64,000 nucleotides of DNA from Verrucomicrobiota bacterium. GTDB taxonomy: Bacteria > Verrucomicrobiota > Verrucomicrobiia > JADLBR01. Shown piece after piece: positions 16,826 through 24,991 of this stretch. Location of the stretch: NCBI GenBank assembly GCA_029560585.1, contig JAKQKQ010000187.1, forward strand, positions 1 through 64,000, given 5' to 3'. Under the pieces are notes generated by a model that saw nothing but the letters and a program-made list of their open reading frames with translations, was not told where the DNA came from and made no database searches. Numbering within the stretch: position 1 is the stretch's first letter; each line of letters opens with the position of its first letter. The position numbers and the translations under genes are program-made.

Positions 16826-17590
16826 ATGGCGCGGACGCACATGGACACCACCACGATCGCATTGCTGGGGCTGGCGGCCCTTTTCGCCGGGTGCATCGAC
16901 GCCGTGGCGGGCGGCGGAGGCCTGATCACGCTCCCCGCCCTGCTTGCGGCCGGCCTTCCTCCGATGGAGGCCCTCGCGACGAACAAGGGACAGAGCACGT
17001 GGGGTTCGACGGCGGCACTGGTACGGTTTGCCGGCACCCCCCTCCTCGATCGGGGCATGGCCCCTTGGGCGTTCGCGGCGGCGATCGCCGGTTCCGTTGG
17101 TGGCGTCCTGATGTTGCGCGCGCTGCCGAACGAGGCTTTGCGGCCCCTGGTGCTGATCCTGCTGCTTGGGGCGGCGCTCCTCGTTGCGGCGGTGCGCCCG
17201 AAGCCGCGAACTGCAGCGGTCCGCCGCCCACTATGGTGGTCGCTGGCCACCGCCGTGGGCATAGGTGCCTACGACGGATTCTTTGGGCCGGGAACGGGCA
17301 CCCTCATGATCCTGGTTTTTGTCCTCCTTTGGCATCAGGCATACGACGCGGCCAGCGCCAACGCCAAGGTCGTCAACTGCGCCAGCAACTGGGGGGCGCT
17401 TCTCCTATTCGCAGGCATGGGCCTCATCCATTGGCCCATCGCTCTGACCATGGGCGCGGGCCAGTTGTTCGGTGGCTGGATCGGCGCGCACCTCGTCATC
17501 CGCCGAGGACAGAAGCTGGTTTGCATCCTGGCCGCTGCCGTCAGCCTCGCCCTCGCCGCCCGCATCGCGTGGCAGGTGTTTGTTGACTGA
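16826..17590 (+). CDS. TauE/SafE family anion permease
   Basis: This 254-residue inner-membrane protein has about eight hydrophobic segments. The TauE/SafE (DUF81) signatures occur twice, as expected from its duplicated fold: FAGCIDAVAGGGGLITLPALLAAGLPPMEALATNKGQ near the N-terminus and GAYDGFFGPGTGTLMILVFVLLWHQAYDAASANAKVVN in the middle. The family exports or imports sulfite, sulfoacetate, taurine and related small anions. ATG 16826 or 16841 are both possible. It is divergent from the URO-D operon and shares its operator region. Export of sulfite or sulfate-derived anions would fit a locus with a sulfatase, but this is inference. Confidence 0.88.
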   Translation: MARTHMDTTTIALLGLAALFAGCIDAVAGGGGLITLPALLAAGLPPMEALATNKGQSTWGSTAALVRFAGTPLLDRGMAPWAFAAAIAGSVGGVLMLRALPNEALRPLVLILLLGAALLVAAVRPKPRTAAVRRPLWWSLATAVGIGAYDGFFGPGTGTLMILVFVLLWHQAYDAASANAKVVNCASNWGALLLFAGMGLIHWPIALTMGAGQLFGGWIGAHLVIRRGQKLVCILAAAVSLALAARIAWQVFVD

Positions 17591-17607
17591 CTCGAAAATT
17601 GCGAATC

Positions 17608-17672
17608 TTGTAGGCCGTCTCTATGAGACGGCAGCGGCGGATAGGGTGGCGTCTGACACAGACGCCCTACAA
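17608..17672. repeat. 65-base repeat with two hairpins between convergent genes
   Basis: The ends TTGTAGG (17608-17614) and CCCTACAA (17665-17672) are inverted. Between them lie CCGTCTC-TAT-GAGACGG and GGCGTCTG-ACA-CAGACGCC. It sits in the gap between the permease and the minus-strand sialidase-like gene, where a bidirectional terminator would be expected, and could act as one. No second copy is present in the window. Confidence 0.5.
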
Positions 17673-17744
17673 CCCCATTTTCCGCCCCGCTGGTGCCTCC
17701 CTCGGGCGGCATGGGATCTGGCTTGAGGATTCAGGTCCGGCGCA

Positions 17745-19022
17745 TCACTCCGAACGCTTCACGCGCGCGTCCAGTTCTTCCAGTTTGAACCGCACGCTCA
17801 CGATATAAGGCTGCTCACCCTGGGTCCAATGGCCGTAGGTCGTTGTGACGAACGTGCCATCCGGCAGCACTTCCACACCGGGATAGGTGCAGTCTGCGCC
17901 CTTCGTGTTGTCCATGATGCGGACGCGATACTGGCCTTCCCGGCCCCGGGCGATGTCGTCGTAGGTGCCGACCCAGCCCACCCAATCGCCCTTGGTCGGG
18001 CTGACGTGCGTTGTGTCTCGAAAGCTGACGAACAGCCGCCCATCGGGCGCATACTTCGCCACATGTCGGTCGCCGGTGAGTGCGGCGGGCAGTTCCCGCG
18101 GCTCGGTCCACGTGAGGCCCTCGTCATCGGAAAAGATAACGAAGGAGTTACGCCTCCGGGAATTCTCGCGCAAGAGCACCGCGATCTGTTTACCGTCGGG
18201 CGAACGCAGTGCGCCCGGCTCGCAGAGGTTTGCATCCGGCAGCATCGCGATGGGGACGGGCACGCTCCAGCTCAGCCCGCCATCCTTCGAAAGCGTGGTG
18301 TACACCCAGAAGCGCCAGGCCTTGGCCATCGGCGAGGTGTGCCCGCCATCTCCTCGCTTTGCCTCGAGTCGCCCCTCGCCACCGCGAATGAACCGCCCAT
18401 CATCATGGAAGAAGGCCAAGTAGTGGCCCGGGGATTTCAGGGCGATCACCGAGGCCATGGCCACGACACCCCCGAAATCCCCGATGGGCTTCAGTTCGCT
18501 CCAATTCGCCCCATCGTCCTCCGTGACCGCCATGCGAATGGGGAACAGGCCGCTGAACATGATGATGCGTCTCTTGCCTGACGCATCCACGACACGATGC
18601 AAGGTCGGCACCTCAAGCGAGGTCTCCCACGACTTCGGCGTAGGCAAACGCTCGCTCCACGTCTTTCCGGCATCGGTGCTGCGCTTGTAGACGATCGCAC
18701 CGCGCCCATGGCCCTTGGGATACACGACGAGAATCGTCGCGTTATCCTCGAGCAACACCGTCGTCGGATGCCCGAGATACTGCCCCGCCTCGCGATCCAC
18801 GATGATTTGCCGCCCCCCGTCGCCGCTGATGTCCACGATCGGGATCGTGTAGCCAGGCGCGAGCTGCGTCTTCAGGCCCTTGGGCGGCACGAGCGTCGTG
18901 TCCATTTTCTGCAGGGGCGTCTGTTGCGCGGGCCCAGGGGACGCGATCAGGCAGATGGCTGATGCCGTGACGGCAAGGCGTGCGCGCTTGCCCATCTTCA
19001 TAGAGCCAGCGAATTTTTTCAT
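17745..19022 (-). CDS. Exported sialidase-like six-bladed propeller protein
   Basis: This 425-residue protein has a signal peptide (ARLAVTASAICLIASPGPAQ). Asp-box motifs STDAGKTW (about 115-122), SKDGGLSW and SDDEGLTW mark a BNR/sialidase propeller (GH33-like). The C-terminal GVEVLPDGTFVTTTYGHW fits exo-sialidase-like proteins. Many such proteins in this kind of genome are found with sulfatases and may act on sugars other than sialic acid, so the substrate is open. ATG 19022 overlaps the stop of a 44-residue frame (ATGA). It converges with the permease gene. Confidence 0.8.
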   Translation of the reverse strand: MKKFAGSMKMGKRARLAVTASAICLIASPGPAQQTPLQKMDTTLVPPKGLKTQLAPGYTIPIVDISGDGGRQIIVDREAGQYLGHPTTVLLEDNATILVVYPKGHGRGAIVYKRSTDAGKTWSERLPTPKSWETSLEVPTLHRVVDASGKRRIIMFSGLFPIRMAVTEDDGANWSELKPIGDFGGVVAMASVIALKSPGHYLAFFHDDGRFIRGGEGRLEAKRGDGGHTSPMAKAWRFWVYTTLSKDGGLSWSVPVPIAMLPDANLCEPGALRSPDGKQIAVLLRENSRRRNSFVIFSDDEGLTWTEPRELPAALTGDRHVAKYAPDGRLFVSFRDTTHVSPTKGDWVGWVGTYDDIARGREGQYRVRIMDNTKGADCTYPGVEVLPDGTFVTTTYGHWTQGEQPYIVSVRFKLEELDARVKRSE

Positions 19023-19153
19023 GTCCTTTTGTTGGTGTCGAGCGTCTTGAGCAACTCTATATTCTCCTGCCCCACCTCTGCGGTCTGTTGAGCCACAGGC
19101 TCGTTCAATAGCACGGCCAGAAGCACACTCGCAATCCCAGTTTCAGGTTTCAT
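19019..19153 (-). CDS. 44-residue frame coupled to the sialidase-like gene
   Basis: An ATG at 19153 opens a 44-codon frame whose TGA overlaps the ATG of the sialidase-like gene (ATGA). Its N-terminus (GIASVLLAVLLNEPVAQQ) resembles a signal peptide, and the rest is short and polar (NIELLKTLDTNKRT). It is too short for a known enzyme. It may be a leader peptide that couples translation, or the stump of a deleted exported gene that once preceded the sialidase gene. Confidence 0.4.
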   Translation of the reverse strand: MKPETGIASVLLAVLLNEPVAQQTAEVGQENIELLKTLDTNKRT

Positions 19154-19278
19154 ATTCTGCGTCCGCTGTCCCTGGTCCTCTGCATAGCAACCCATTGGAG
19201 AATGTCATCGGATGGCAAGGGCGATACGCGGAGGATCCCCCATCGACCCGTTGTCTTGCCGCCCAGCCGACGAACATG

Positions 19279-19749
19279 TCACTCGGTGAACAGGCGAACG
19301 GGAAGCTGCGCGAGTTCGGTCCGTGACAGCGTGCCCTGGACGTCGGCGTCAAGTTTCTTGAAGATGCCCTCGGCACGATCGGCGAATTCCTTGCTGCTGA
19401 CACAGCCATTCTTGTCCGCGTCTAGCGAAAAGACAACTCGCTTGATAATGGGCACGATCAGCTTCGCCCCAACCTCGCCGATCCTGCCCCCGATGGGCTC
19501 CTCCAGCGCGCCGAGTTCACCGCCGGTGATAACACCGTCCCCGTCCTCGTCCATCATCTGAAATGCGGCCTTGATGCCATACTGCCATTCCTCGCTTCCC
19601 ACGATCGTGTCACCGCTCGTGTCGAACTGATCGATGATCAGATCGGCGAGCGCATCGCCGCCGGGCGGTGCAGAGAACGTGGGGGAAACCGCCGCCCAAA
19701 AGGCGGCTGCCGCCGATAGCGCGAGCACCTTGCTGGTTGATAGCCTCAT
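19279..19749 (-). CDS. Exported EF-hand calcium-binding protein
   Basis: This 156-residue protein has a signal peptide (KVLALSAAAAFWAAVSPTFSA). Four EF-hand-like loops follow: DTSGDTIVGSEEW, DEDGDGVITGGEL, DADKNGCVSSKEF and the weaker DADVQGTLSRTEL. The middle two have good calcium ligands at positions 1, 3, 5 and 12. It is probably a periplasmic or extracellular calcium sensor or structural protein. I chose ATG 19749 for the signal peptide; the open frame upstream runs into the repeat at 19809-19982, which is only 60 bases before the gene, so that repeat may carry or have removed its promoter. Confidence 0.8.
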   Translation of the reverse strand: MRLSTSKVLALSAAAAFWAAVSPTFSAPPGGDALADLIIDQFDTSGDTIVGSEEWQYGIKAAFQMMDEDGDGVITGGELGALEEPIGGRIGEVGAKLIVPIIKRVVFSLDADKNGCVSSKEFADRAEGIFKKLDADVQGTLSRTELAQLPVRLFTE

Positions 19750-19808
19750 CTCACCGCGATGATGTACAGATTGGAATCTATTGTAAATCCATCGCCGCGC
19801 CGCGCTAA

Positions 19809-19982
19809 CAGCCCGTTGGAAGACCCACACCACAGCCGCGTTGAATATGGGAGGGATGCCGGCCCCGGCGTCCGCGTCCCACCGGATAGCGGAAGGCACC
19901 TCTCATTCGCGGCCCGCGAAGCCGTGGGCCATCCCGGCGGAATCGGGCCACGCACGCCATCAGGGGGCTGTTCAACGGGCTG
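19809..19982. mobile_element. TIR element (CAGCCCGTTGAA ends), copy A
   Basis: CAGCCCGTTGGAA at 19809 and TTCAACGGGCTG at 19971-19982 form inverted ends around about 150 non-coding bases. The inside shares GGGAGGGATGCCGGCCCC, GTCCGCGTCCCACCGG and GCGGCCCGCGA with copy B at 24579-24763. A non-autonomous transposable element is the simplest reading. It lies between the EF-hand gene and the 3' end of the decayed GH2 gene and ends 8 bases from that gene's stop. Confidence 0.65.
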
Positions 19983-19989
19983 CCACATC

Positions 19990-21462
19990 TCATCTGGCTT
20001 GGTCCACTGGCACGGCACGTACGCGGACGCTGGTGAAAAGCTCCGTGTCCGCAACCGGGCGGCTGCGCGTGTCCTGGACGCCCGTCCATATTGGCGTCCT
20101 CCCGCCGTCGGCGTGACGAATCTGGAGGTTGTCGATGTACACCCTGTACGTGCCGGGTTTCCCTCCCCGGAAGACAATGCCATGGCGCGGCAGAATGCCA
20201 GGGGCGAAGCCACATAGGCCGATGACACGATGCTCCCAAACGCCCGGACCGCCCCGTGTCTCGGGACCGCTGGCCTGCTCCCGACCGAATTGGTCAATGC
20301 CTTCGCCACGCTTGAAATCCAGGGAAACGCTCTTCCCATCATTGCCTTTGAAGGGCGAGTAGTAAAAGCCCCTGCACAAGCTGTCCTTTCTGGTGGCGGT
20401 GCGGTCGGTGAGGGAGCAATTGAAAGGCCGCAGGGTTGAAGGGTTCGCGCCGCGGAGCATGACAAGAGTTGTCCCAGGGGTGCTTTCGGTTGGGGCGACA
20501 CCGTCTGCGATGTTGAAGGCGCGCGCGCCGTTGCAGGAAACCCAGTCCCGCGTGGGGTCGAGCCGCCGCGCGCGCGCACCGAGTTCGGCGAGCTGGCGAT
20601 ACCAGCCTTCGGCTATCTCGTTCGGCACGCTATTATGATCGAAGATCGCGAACAGCTCGTTGCCGAAGCTCCAGCCCAGCACGCTCGGATGATTGCGGTC
20701 GCGCAGCACCAGCCCGTCGTAGTGTTCGGCGAACCGCCGCCAAGCCTCCGACTCCTCGAAGTTCAGCGAGATCGCGCTCCCGAAGATCGCCGTCTCGTCG
20801 AGCACGACCACGCCCATCTCGTCGGCGAGATCGAGATAATGGCGCGGGTGCGGCTGCGCGTGGGGGCGGACCGAATTGCCGCCGAAGTCTTGGATGAATC
20901 GATACCACGCCGCGACTTAGCTTCGCGATAGCACGAATGGGCCGAATGGATGCAGGAAATCGCCGATGAGTTTGATCGGTTGCCCGTTGAGCAACAGGTC
21001 GCTCCCGCGGATGCAGAACTGCCGCCAGCCGAAGCGAGTGAAGTGGCTGTCGACGATGCGGTCGCCCTGTTTCAAGGAGAGCAACGCCGCGTATAGGTTC
21101 GGCGAACCCGGGGCCCAGAGCCTGAGCCGACCGTTGACGCGCTCCCGCAGCGCCAGCTTTGCCGTCGCCCCGGCGCGGACCGTGACATTTGCGGCGGCCA
21201 GCCCATCTCGGCTTTGTCCCATGTTTCCAGATAGCTCCGAAAATGGACCGAGTCCGGCCACCCCAATATCGACCATGGCAAATGTCAGCGCTGCTGCGCC
21301 GATTGCCACCATTTGCGCCCCCAACATCAGCCGTGGGATCAGAGGGCGCTGTTTCGACTGGTTTGGTCTGCTCATCGGATATCGGTTTGACCCAGATCGT
21401 AGCGCCGGGCCGGCATCCGACAGCGCCGCTTTGCGCAAAAATATCACCATTTTACGAATCAT
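19990..21462 (-). pseudogene. Decayed GH2 glycosidase (beta-galactosidase-like), in-frame stop
   Basis: Two blocks in the same frame are split by a TAA at 20917-20919. The upstream block has a signal-like segment, then the immunoglobulin-like GH2 domain (RLRLWAPGSPNLYAALLSLKQGDRIVDSHFTRFGWRQF) and the start of the barrel (LLLNGQPIKLIGDFLHPFG). After the stop it continues WYRFIQDFGGNSVRPHAQP, MGVVVLDETA and HPSVLGWSFGNEL with the acid/base Glu. The N-terminal sugar-binding domain is missing. The sequence after the barrel's first half switches to a jelly-roll-like segment (GIVFRGGKPGTYRVYIDNLQIRHADGG), so the nucleophile region is also lost. It is therefore a multiply damaged gene rather than a single readthrough case. 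Confidence 0.75.
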
Positions 21463-21641
21463 GTCTGATGACCTGCCCCGGCGCGGGACGTGGAGTCCCT
21501 TGCCAGGGTCGGGACCGAGGCGACCGCCATTGGCAAAACCCGGCGTCCCATGAATCCCGACGTGATGGTCTTCGCGTAAATCAGCTCCATGGAACCGCGA
21601 TAATCCAATCGACGCGCGGGCGCGATGGGCCGAAAATAGTC

Positions 21642-23546
21642 ATGATGAATCATCAGATCGCACTGGTCACCGGATTACTGGGCGCGGTCGCGCTGCCCGT
21701 GGCGGCGGCCGTAGAAGCTGGGCCCGCACTCCCGGACTGGTTCGAGCGGAACCGGGTGCAGGCCCATTTTGAGAACAGGATCGAAGAGGACCTCGGGGGC
21801 ATGTATCGGGACCTGCATCCGGCGATCGCGTCGATGGGCGCGCGGGTCCTGACACGGATCTTCAAGACCACCGGCGAGGGCGCATGGTGGCCCACGGCGG
21901 CCGGACAAAGCCACGAATCTTTGGCGGGACGCGACCTGGGCCGCGAGATAGCCGAGGACGCGCACGGGCGAGGGCTGAAGGTCTTCGCGTACTACCGGAT
22001 CATGTGCGATGACTACATCGAACGGGAGCACCCCGACTGGCTTTGTCGCGATGCCGCAGGGAAACTGGTCGTCGAGCCCCGCACGCGCAGGCGCCCCCAA
22101 CCCACACACGTGATCTGCTTCAATTCGCCCGCCCGGGAATACACGCAAATCCGCCTGTTGGAACTCGCCGACCTCGGGGTCGATGGGATCTATTTCGATT
22201 CCTGGCACATGCCGGAGATCTGCACCTGCGCGAACTGCCGCACAGCCTACGAGAAGGAGATGGGCCAACCCATGGACGTGTCGGCAGGTCGGGGGACTGA
22301 GGCCTACCGCCGCGCGGCCCATTTCGTGGGCCGGTCGATCGTGCGAACGTTCGCCGGATGGAAGAAGGTGGTGCGGCAAAAACATCCCGGCGTGCTGTTC
22401 GCCATCGGGAGCTCGCTCTATCCGTGTTTCGACACGCAGATGCAAATCACGGCCGACCTGCTGGCGATCTCCGATACGAGCAAGACCGAGTTCTCGAAGC
22501 CTTTCGGCGGGCATCTCCGCGCGCCCGCCGCGACCGGCGTGGAAGGAACCGCAAAACGGCAGGGCTTCATGGACGCTTCCTTCGCTGTGCCCGCCTACGA
22601 CGTGCAGAATGCGCTGGGCTGGAGCTTTACCAGGGACTCTTGCGATGGACGGCCGCCGCTAATGTGGATCCCGTTCACGCGGACGGGAGAGGAGGCCCTC
22701 TTCTCCGCGGCCGCATCGGTCGCCTACGGCTGCATCGCGTCCTTGCATCCCGAGGGCTTGCAGGAACGTCGTTCCCCGGTGATCCGGCCCGAGGCGCTCA
22801 AGACCTACGAGCCATGCTATGCCCTAGGAGCGAAGGTCTCACCATTCCTGGCCGGAACGCGCCCTGTGCAGTACGCGCTGATCCACGTGAGCGCGCGCTC
22901 GCGTGACGCCCGAATCGCGGACGCCCGCGCCCTGTGGGTGGAATTCTTTGCCCCGACCCTCGGCGCGTTCGAGGCCCTGAAGGAGGAGCACCTCCCCGTT
23001 GCCACGATCAATGACGCCCAACTGGAACATGGCGTGCCCACCGAAACCCGCGTCCTCATCCTGCCCAACGAGCGGGAATGCGGCGACGCGCAGCGCGCGG
23101 CCGTCAAGAGATTCGAGGCTGGGAACGGCACGGTGATTCGGCTCGATTCCGGCGCGGGCTGGCATCTCGCGGCAGAGAAAGAGGCACTCAAACGCGCACT
23201 TGTGGACAAGATTGAACGCTCGGGGCAACGTCCGCCCATTCGGGTGCGCGGCCCGGCAGGGATGCACTCGGTGTTCTTTGGCGAACGCGGGTCGGGGCGG
23301 ACCGTCGCCTGCCTGGTCAACGCGTTTGGCTGGTTTCGCTCATCGCGCGAGCGCGCTCCAGGATCCGCGGGGAATGCGCCCTCCCCATGCTCGGGTGTAA
23401 CGATAGAAATGGATCTGGAGCCCGGCGCTGTCGAGCGCGCCTTCGACGCCGTGACAGGAACGCAATTGAAACCGGTCACAAAGAACGGACGCCCTGTTCT
23501 GAATGTGCCGGATTTTCCGGTCACGGCCTGCGTGGTCATCGAATAG
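21642..23546 (+). CDS. Exported putative glycoside hydrolase of the GHL6/GH29-like barrel type
   Basis: This 634-residue protein has a signal peptide (MNHQIALVTGLLGAVALPVAAA). The first half is a (beta/alpha)8 barrel of the hypothetical glycosyl hydrolase type: KVFAYYRIMCDDYIEREHPDWLCRD, CFNSPAREYTQIRLLELADLGVDGIYFDSW, then the Cys-rich CTCANCRTAYEKEMG. The second half looks like a Rossmann/trimerisation domain (YALIHVSARSRDAR, RVLILPNERECGDAQRAAVKRF) as in GH42-type enzymes. The catalytic pair cannot be named with certainty; Asp in GIYFDSW is a good candidate. ATG 21642 or 21645. It is divergent from the decayed GH2 gene across a gap of 180 bases. Confidence 0.75.
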   Translation: MMNHQIALVTGLLGAVALPVAAAVEAGPALPDWFERNRVQAHFENRIEEDLGGMYRDLHPAIASMGARVLTRIFKTTGEGAWWPTAAGQSHESLAGRDLGREIAEDAHGRGLKVFAYYRIMCDDYIEREHPDWLCRDAAGKLVVEPRTRRRPQPTHVICFNSPAREYTQIRLLELADLGVDGIYFDSWHMPEICTCANCRTAYEKEMGQPMDVSAGRGTEAYRRAAHFVGRSIVRTFAGWKKVVRQKHPGVLFAIGSSLYPCFDTQMQITADLLAISDTSKTEFSKPFGGHLRAPAATGVEGTAKRQGFMDASFAVPAYDVQNALGWSFTRDSCDGRPPLMWIPFTRTGEEALFSAAASVAYGCIASLHPEGLQERRSPVIRPEALKTYEPCYALGAKVSPFLAGTRPVQYALIHVSARSRDARIADARALWVEFFAPTLGAFEALKEEHLPVATINDAQLEHGVPTETRVLILPNERECGDAQRAAVKRFEAGNGTVIRLDSGAGWHLAAEKEALKRALVDKIERSGQRPPIRVRGPAGMHSVFFGERGSGRTVACLVNAFGWFRSSRERAPGSAGNAPSPCSGVTIEMDLEPGAVERAFDAVTGTQLKPVTKNGRPVLNVPDFPVTACVVIE

Positions 23547-23599
23547 GATCACCGGTCGGATATTCTTGGTCAGAGATGTCCAGCGCGCGAGGCGCGGCC

Positions 23600-24460
23600 T
23601 CAGCGGCTGATGTTCCCCGACACCTTGGCGATCTTGAAAAAATTCTGCAGCAGCCGTTTGCCATCCATGTGGCCCTCCTCGTAGGCTTCGGGGTGAAATT
23701 GCGTCGCGTAGAGCGGCTTGCCCTTGTGCTTAATGGCCTGGACCTGGCACGCGTCGGTGCTGGCCAGCAGTTCGAATTCCTGTGGCAACGCCTGGCACTC
23801 GGAGACATGCTGTTCGAGCATCTCAAATTCTTCACCTAGCCCTTCGAACAAAGGATCGCTTTTGACGGCCCTGATCTTACAAAAGCCCCATTCTTTTAAA
23901 CGGCCGGGGGCGTACTTCGGGTTTGGGTCAGACTCTCCGGGTCGAAGTCGTCGCATGTCACCGCACTTGCCACCGAAAGCCAGATACACCTGATGGAATC
24001 CGCCGCAGAAGGCGATCGTTGGCACGTCGCTCTCCCTCAGCAGGGCCCACAGCTCGTCCCGGGCAGCCTCGCATTTCAGCATTCCGGCGGGCGACGGGGC
24101 GCGCAACACAATCGCCTTCACTATGGGCCGATCCAAAGTCTCGCGCTTGAGCTGCGTATAATGAAAACAATAGCAGTCCAGGCCCGACAGCGCCGTGATC
24201 CGCGATCGCAGGCAGGCGAGGCGCCATAGCCCGCCCGGCGTCGCCAGGTTCTTCGGAAGATCCGATGGATCCGTGGGATCGATCAGGACCACGCAGGGAG
24301 ACCGTTCGCCGGCGAATCGGTCCAGGCTGTCATACAGCCCCTCGAAACCCCGGATCGTGTTCGCGTCTGCCCCGGACTCAGCCGCATTGGACCCCGCCAC
24401 CACCCACAGGGCAAGAAACGAAACCAACCAACGCCCCAGAAAACCGACCTCGACGCGCAT
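23600..24460 (-). CDS. Exported class I glutamine-amidotransferase-fold protein
   Basis: This 286-residue protein has a signal peptide (RWLVSFLALWVVAGSNAA). Its fold is that of class I glutamine amidotransferases: the nucleophile elbow TIAFCGGFHQVYLAFGG has Cys-Gly-Gly-x-x-Gln, and the partner His-Glu pair is in YATQFHPEAYEEG. Such a domain is normally cytoplasmic and attached to a synthetase. Here it is alone and predicted to be exported, so it more likely acts as a gamma-glutamyl hydrolase or peptidase-like (C26-type) enzyme. I chose ATG 24460 for the signal peptide. Repeats occupy the upstream side from 24579. Confidence 0.75.
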   Translation of the reverse strand: MRVEVGFLGRWLVSFLALWVVAGSNAAESGADANTIRGFEGLYDSLDRFAGERSPCVVLIDPTDPSDLPKNLATPGGLWRLACLRSRITALSGLDCYCFHYTQLKRETLDRPIVKAIVLRAPSPAGMLKCEAARDELWALLRESDVPTIAFCGGFHQVYLAFGGKCGDMRRLRPGESDPNPKYAPGRLKEWGFCKIRAVKSDPLFEGLGEEFEMLEQHVSECQALPQEFELLASTDACQVQAIKHKGKPLYATQFHPEAYEEGHMDGKRLLQNFFKIAKVSGNISR

Positions 24461-24578
24461 GGCCAAATGTACATCCCCGTGCCCGCGTGAGGAGAGCATT
24501 CTCGGACAACTCTTGGTGGCCCAGCCAACCGCCGAAAGGCCGACGCCCGAAATTCGTCTTCATCGGGCGGCTTTCCCA

Positions 24579-24763
24579 AAGCCCGTTGAAAATACCACAC
24601 GACAGCCGCGCTGGGCATGGGAGGGACGCCGTCCCCGGCGTCCGCGTCCCACCGGGAAAAGGAAGGGCACCTGTCATGCGCGGCCCGCGAGACCGCGGGC
24701 CCTCCCGGCGGAACCGGGCCGTGCACGCCATCAGGGCAATCCATGACGTATTTCAACGGGCTG
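24579..24763. mobile_element. TIR element (CAGCCCGTTGAA ends), copy B
   Basis: Inverted ends AAGCCCGTTGAA (24579-24590) and TTCAACGGGCTG (24752-24763) flank a non-coding body that matches copy A at 19809 block by block. The body includes ACGCCATCAGGG near the right end of both. Its last base is directly followed by the first base of the hairpin-bounded element at 24764. Short frames across the pair are by-products of the repeats. Confidence 0.65.
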
Positions 24764-24991
24764 CTAGCCCGGACATTTCACAGCCTGCCGGCTGTGAAGT
24801 TCCGGGCTCTGGAAAAACCGCGCCATGAAAGCCATTTATTGGGAAAGATCAGGCAAAGACTGGGTTTTTCCGCGGTTGCAGAGTGTGTATCGCGGATCGA
24901 TGGCCCCAGCCCCTCCAAAATCGCGTTTTTCGGAGCGTGGTTTTCCTCTGAGCCTGCATATTTCACGCGGAAGCGTGAAATATGCAGGCTA
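24764..24991. mobile_element. Hairpin-bounded repeat element, copy 2
   Basis: This is the second copy of the unit at 12595-12823, in the same orientation. The left hairpin is at 24768-24806. The right hairpin at 24951-24990 is a perfect 18-bp stem with a GGAA loop (AGCCTGCATATTTCACGC and its complement). The shared middle includes CCTCCAAAATCGCGTTTTTCGG. As in copy 1, the terminal CTA provides the TAG stop of the neighbouring minus-strand gene, here the alpha-galactosidase. In the mRNA the strong hairpin starts inside the stop codon and could act as a terminator or 3' stabiliser. Confidence 0.75.
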
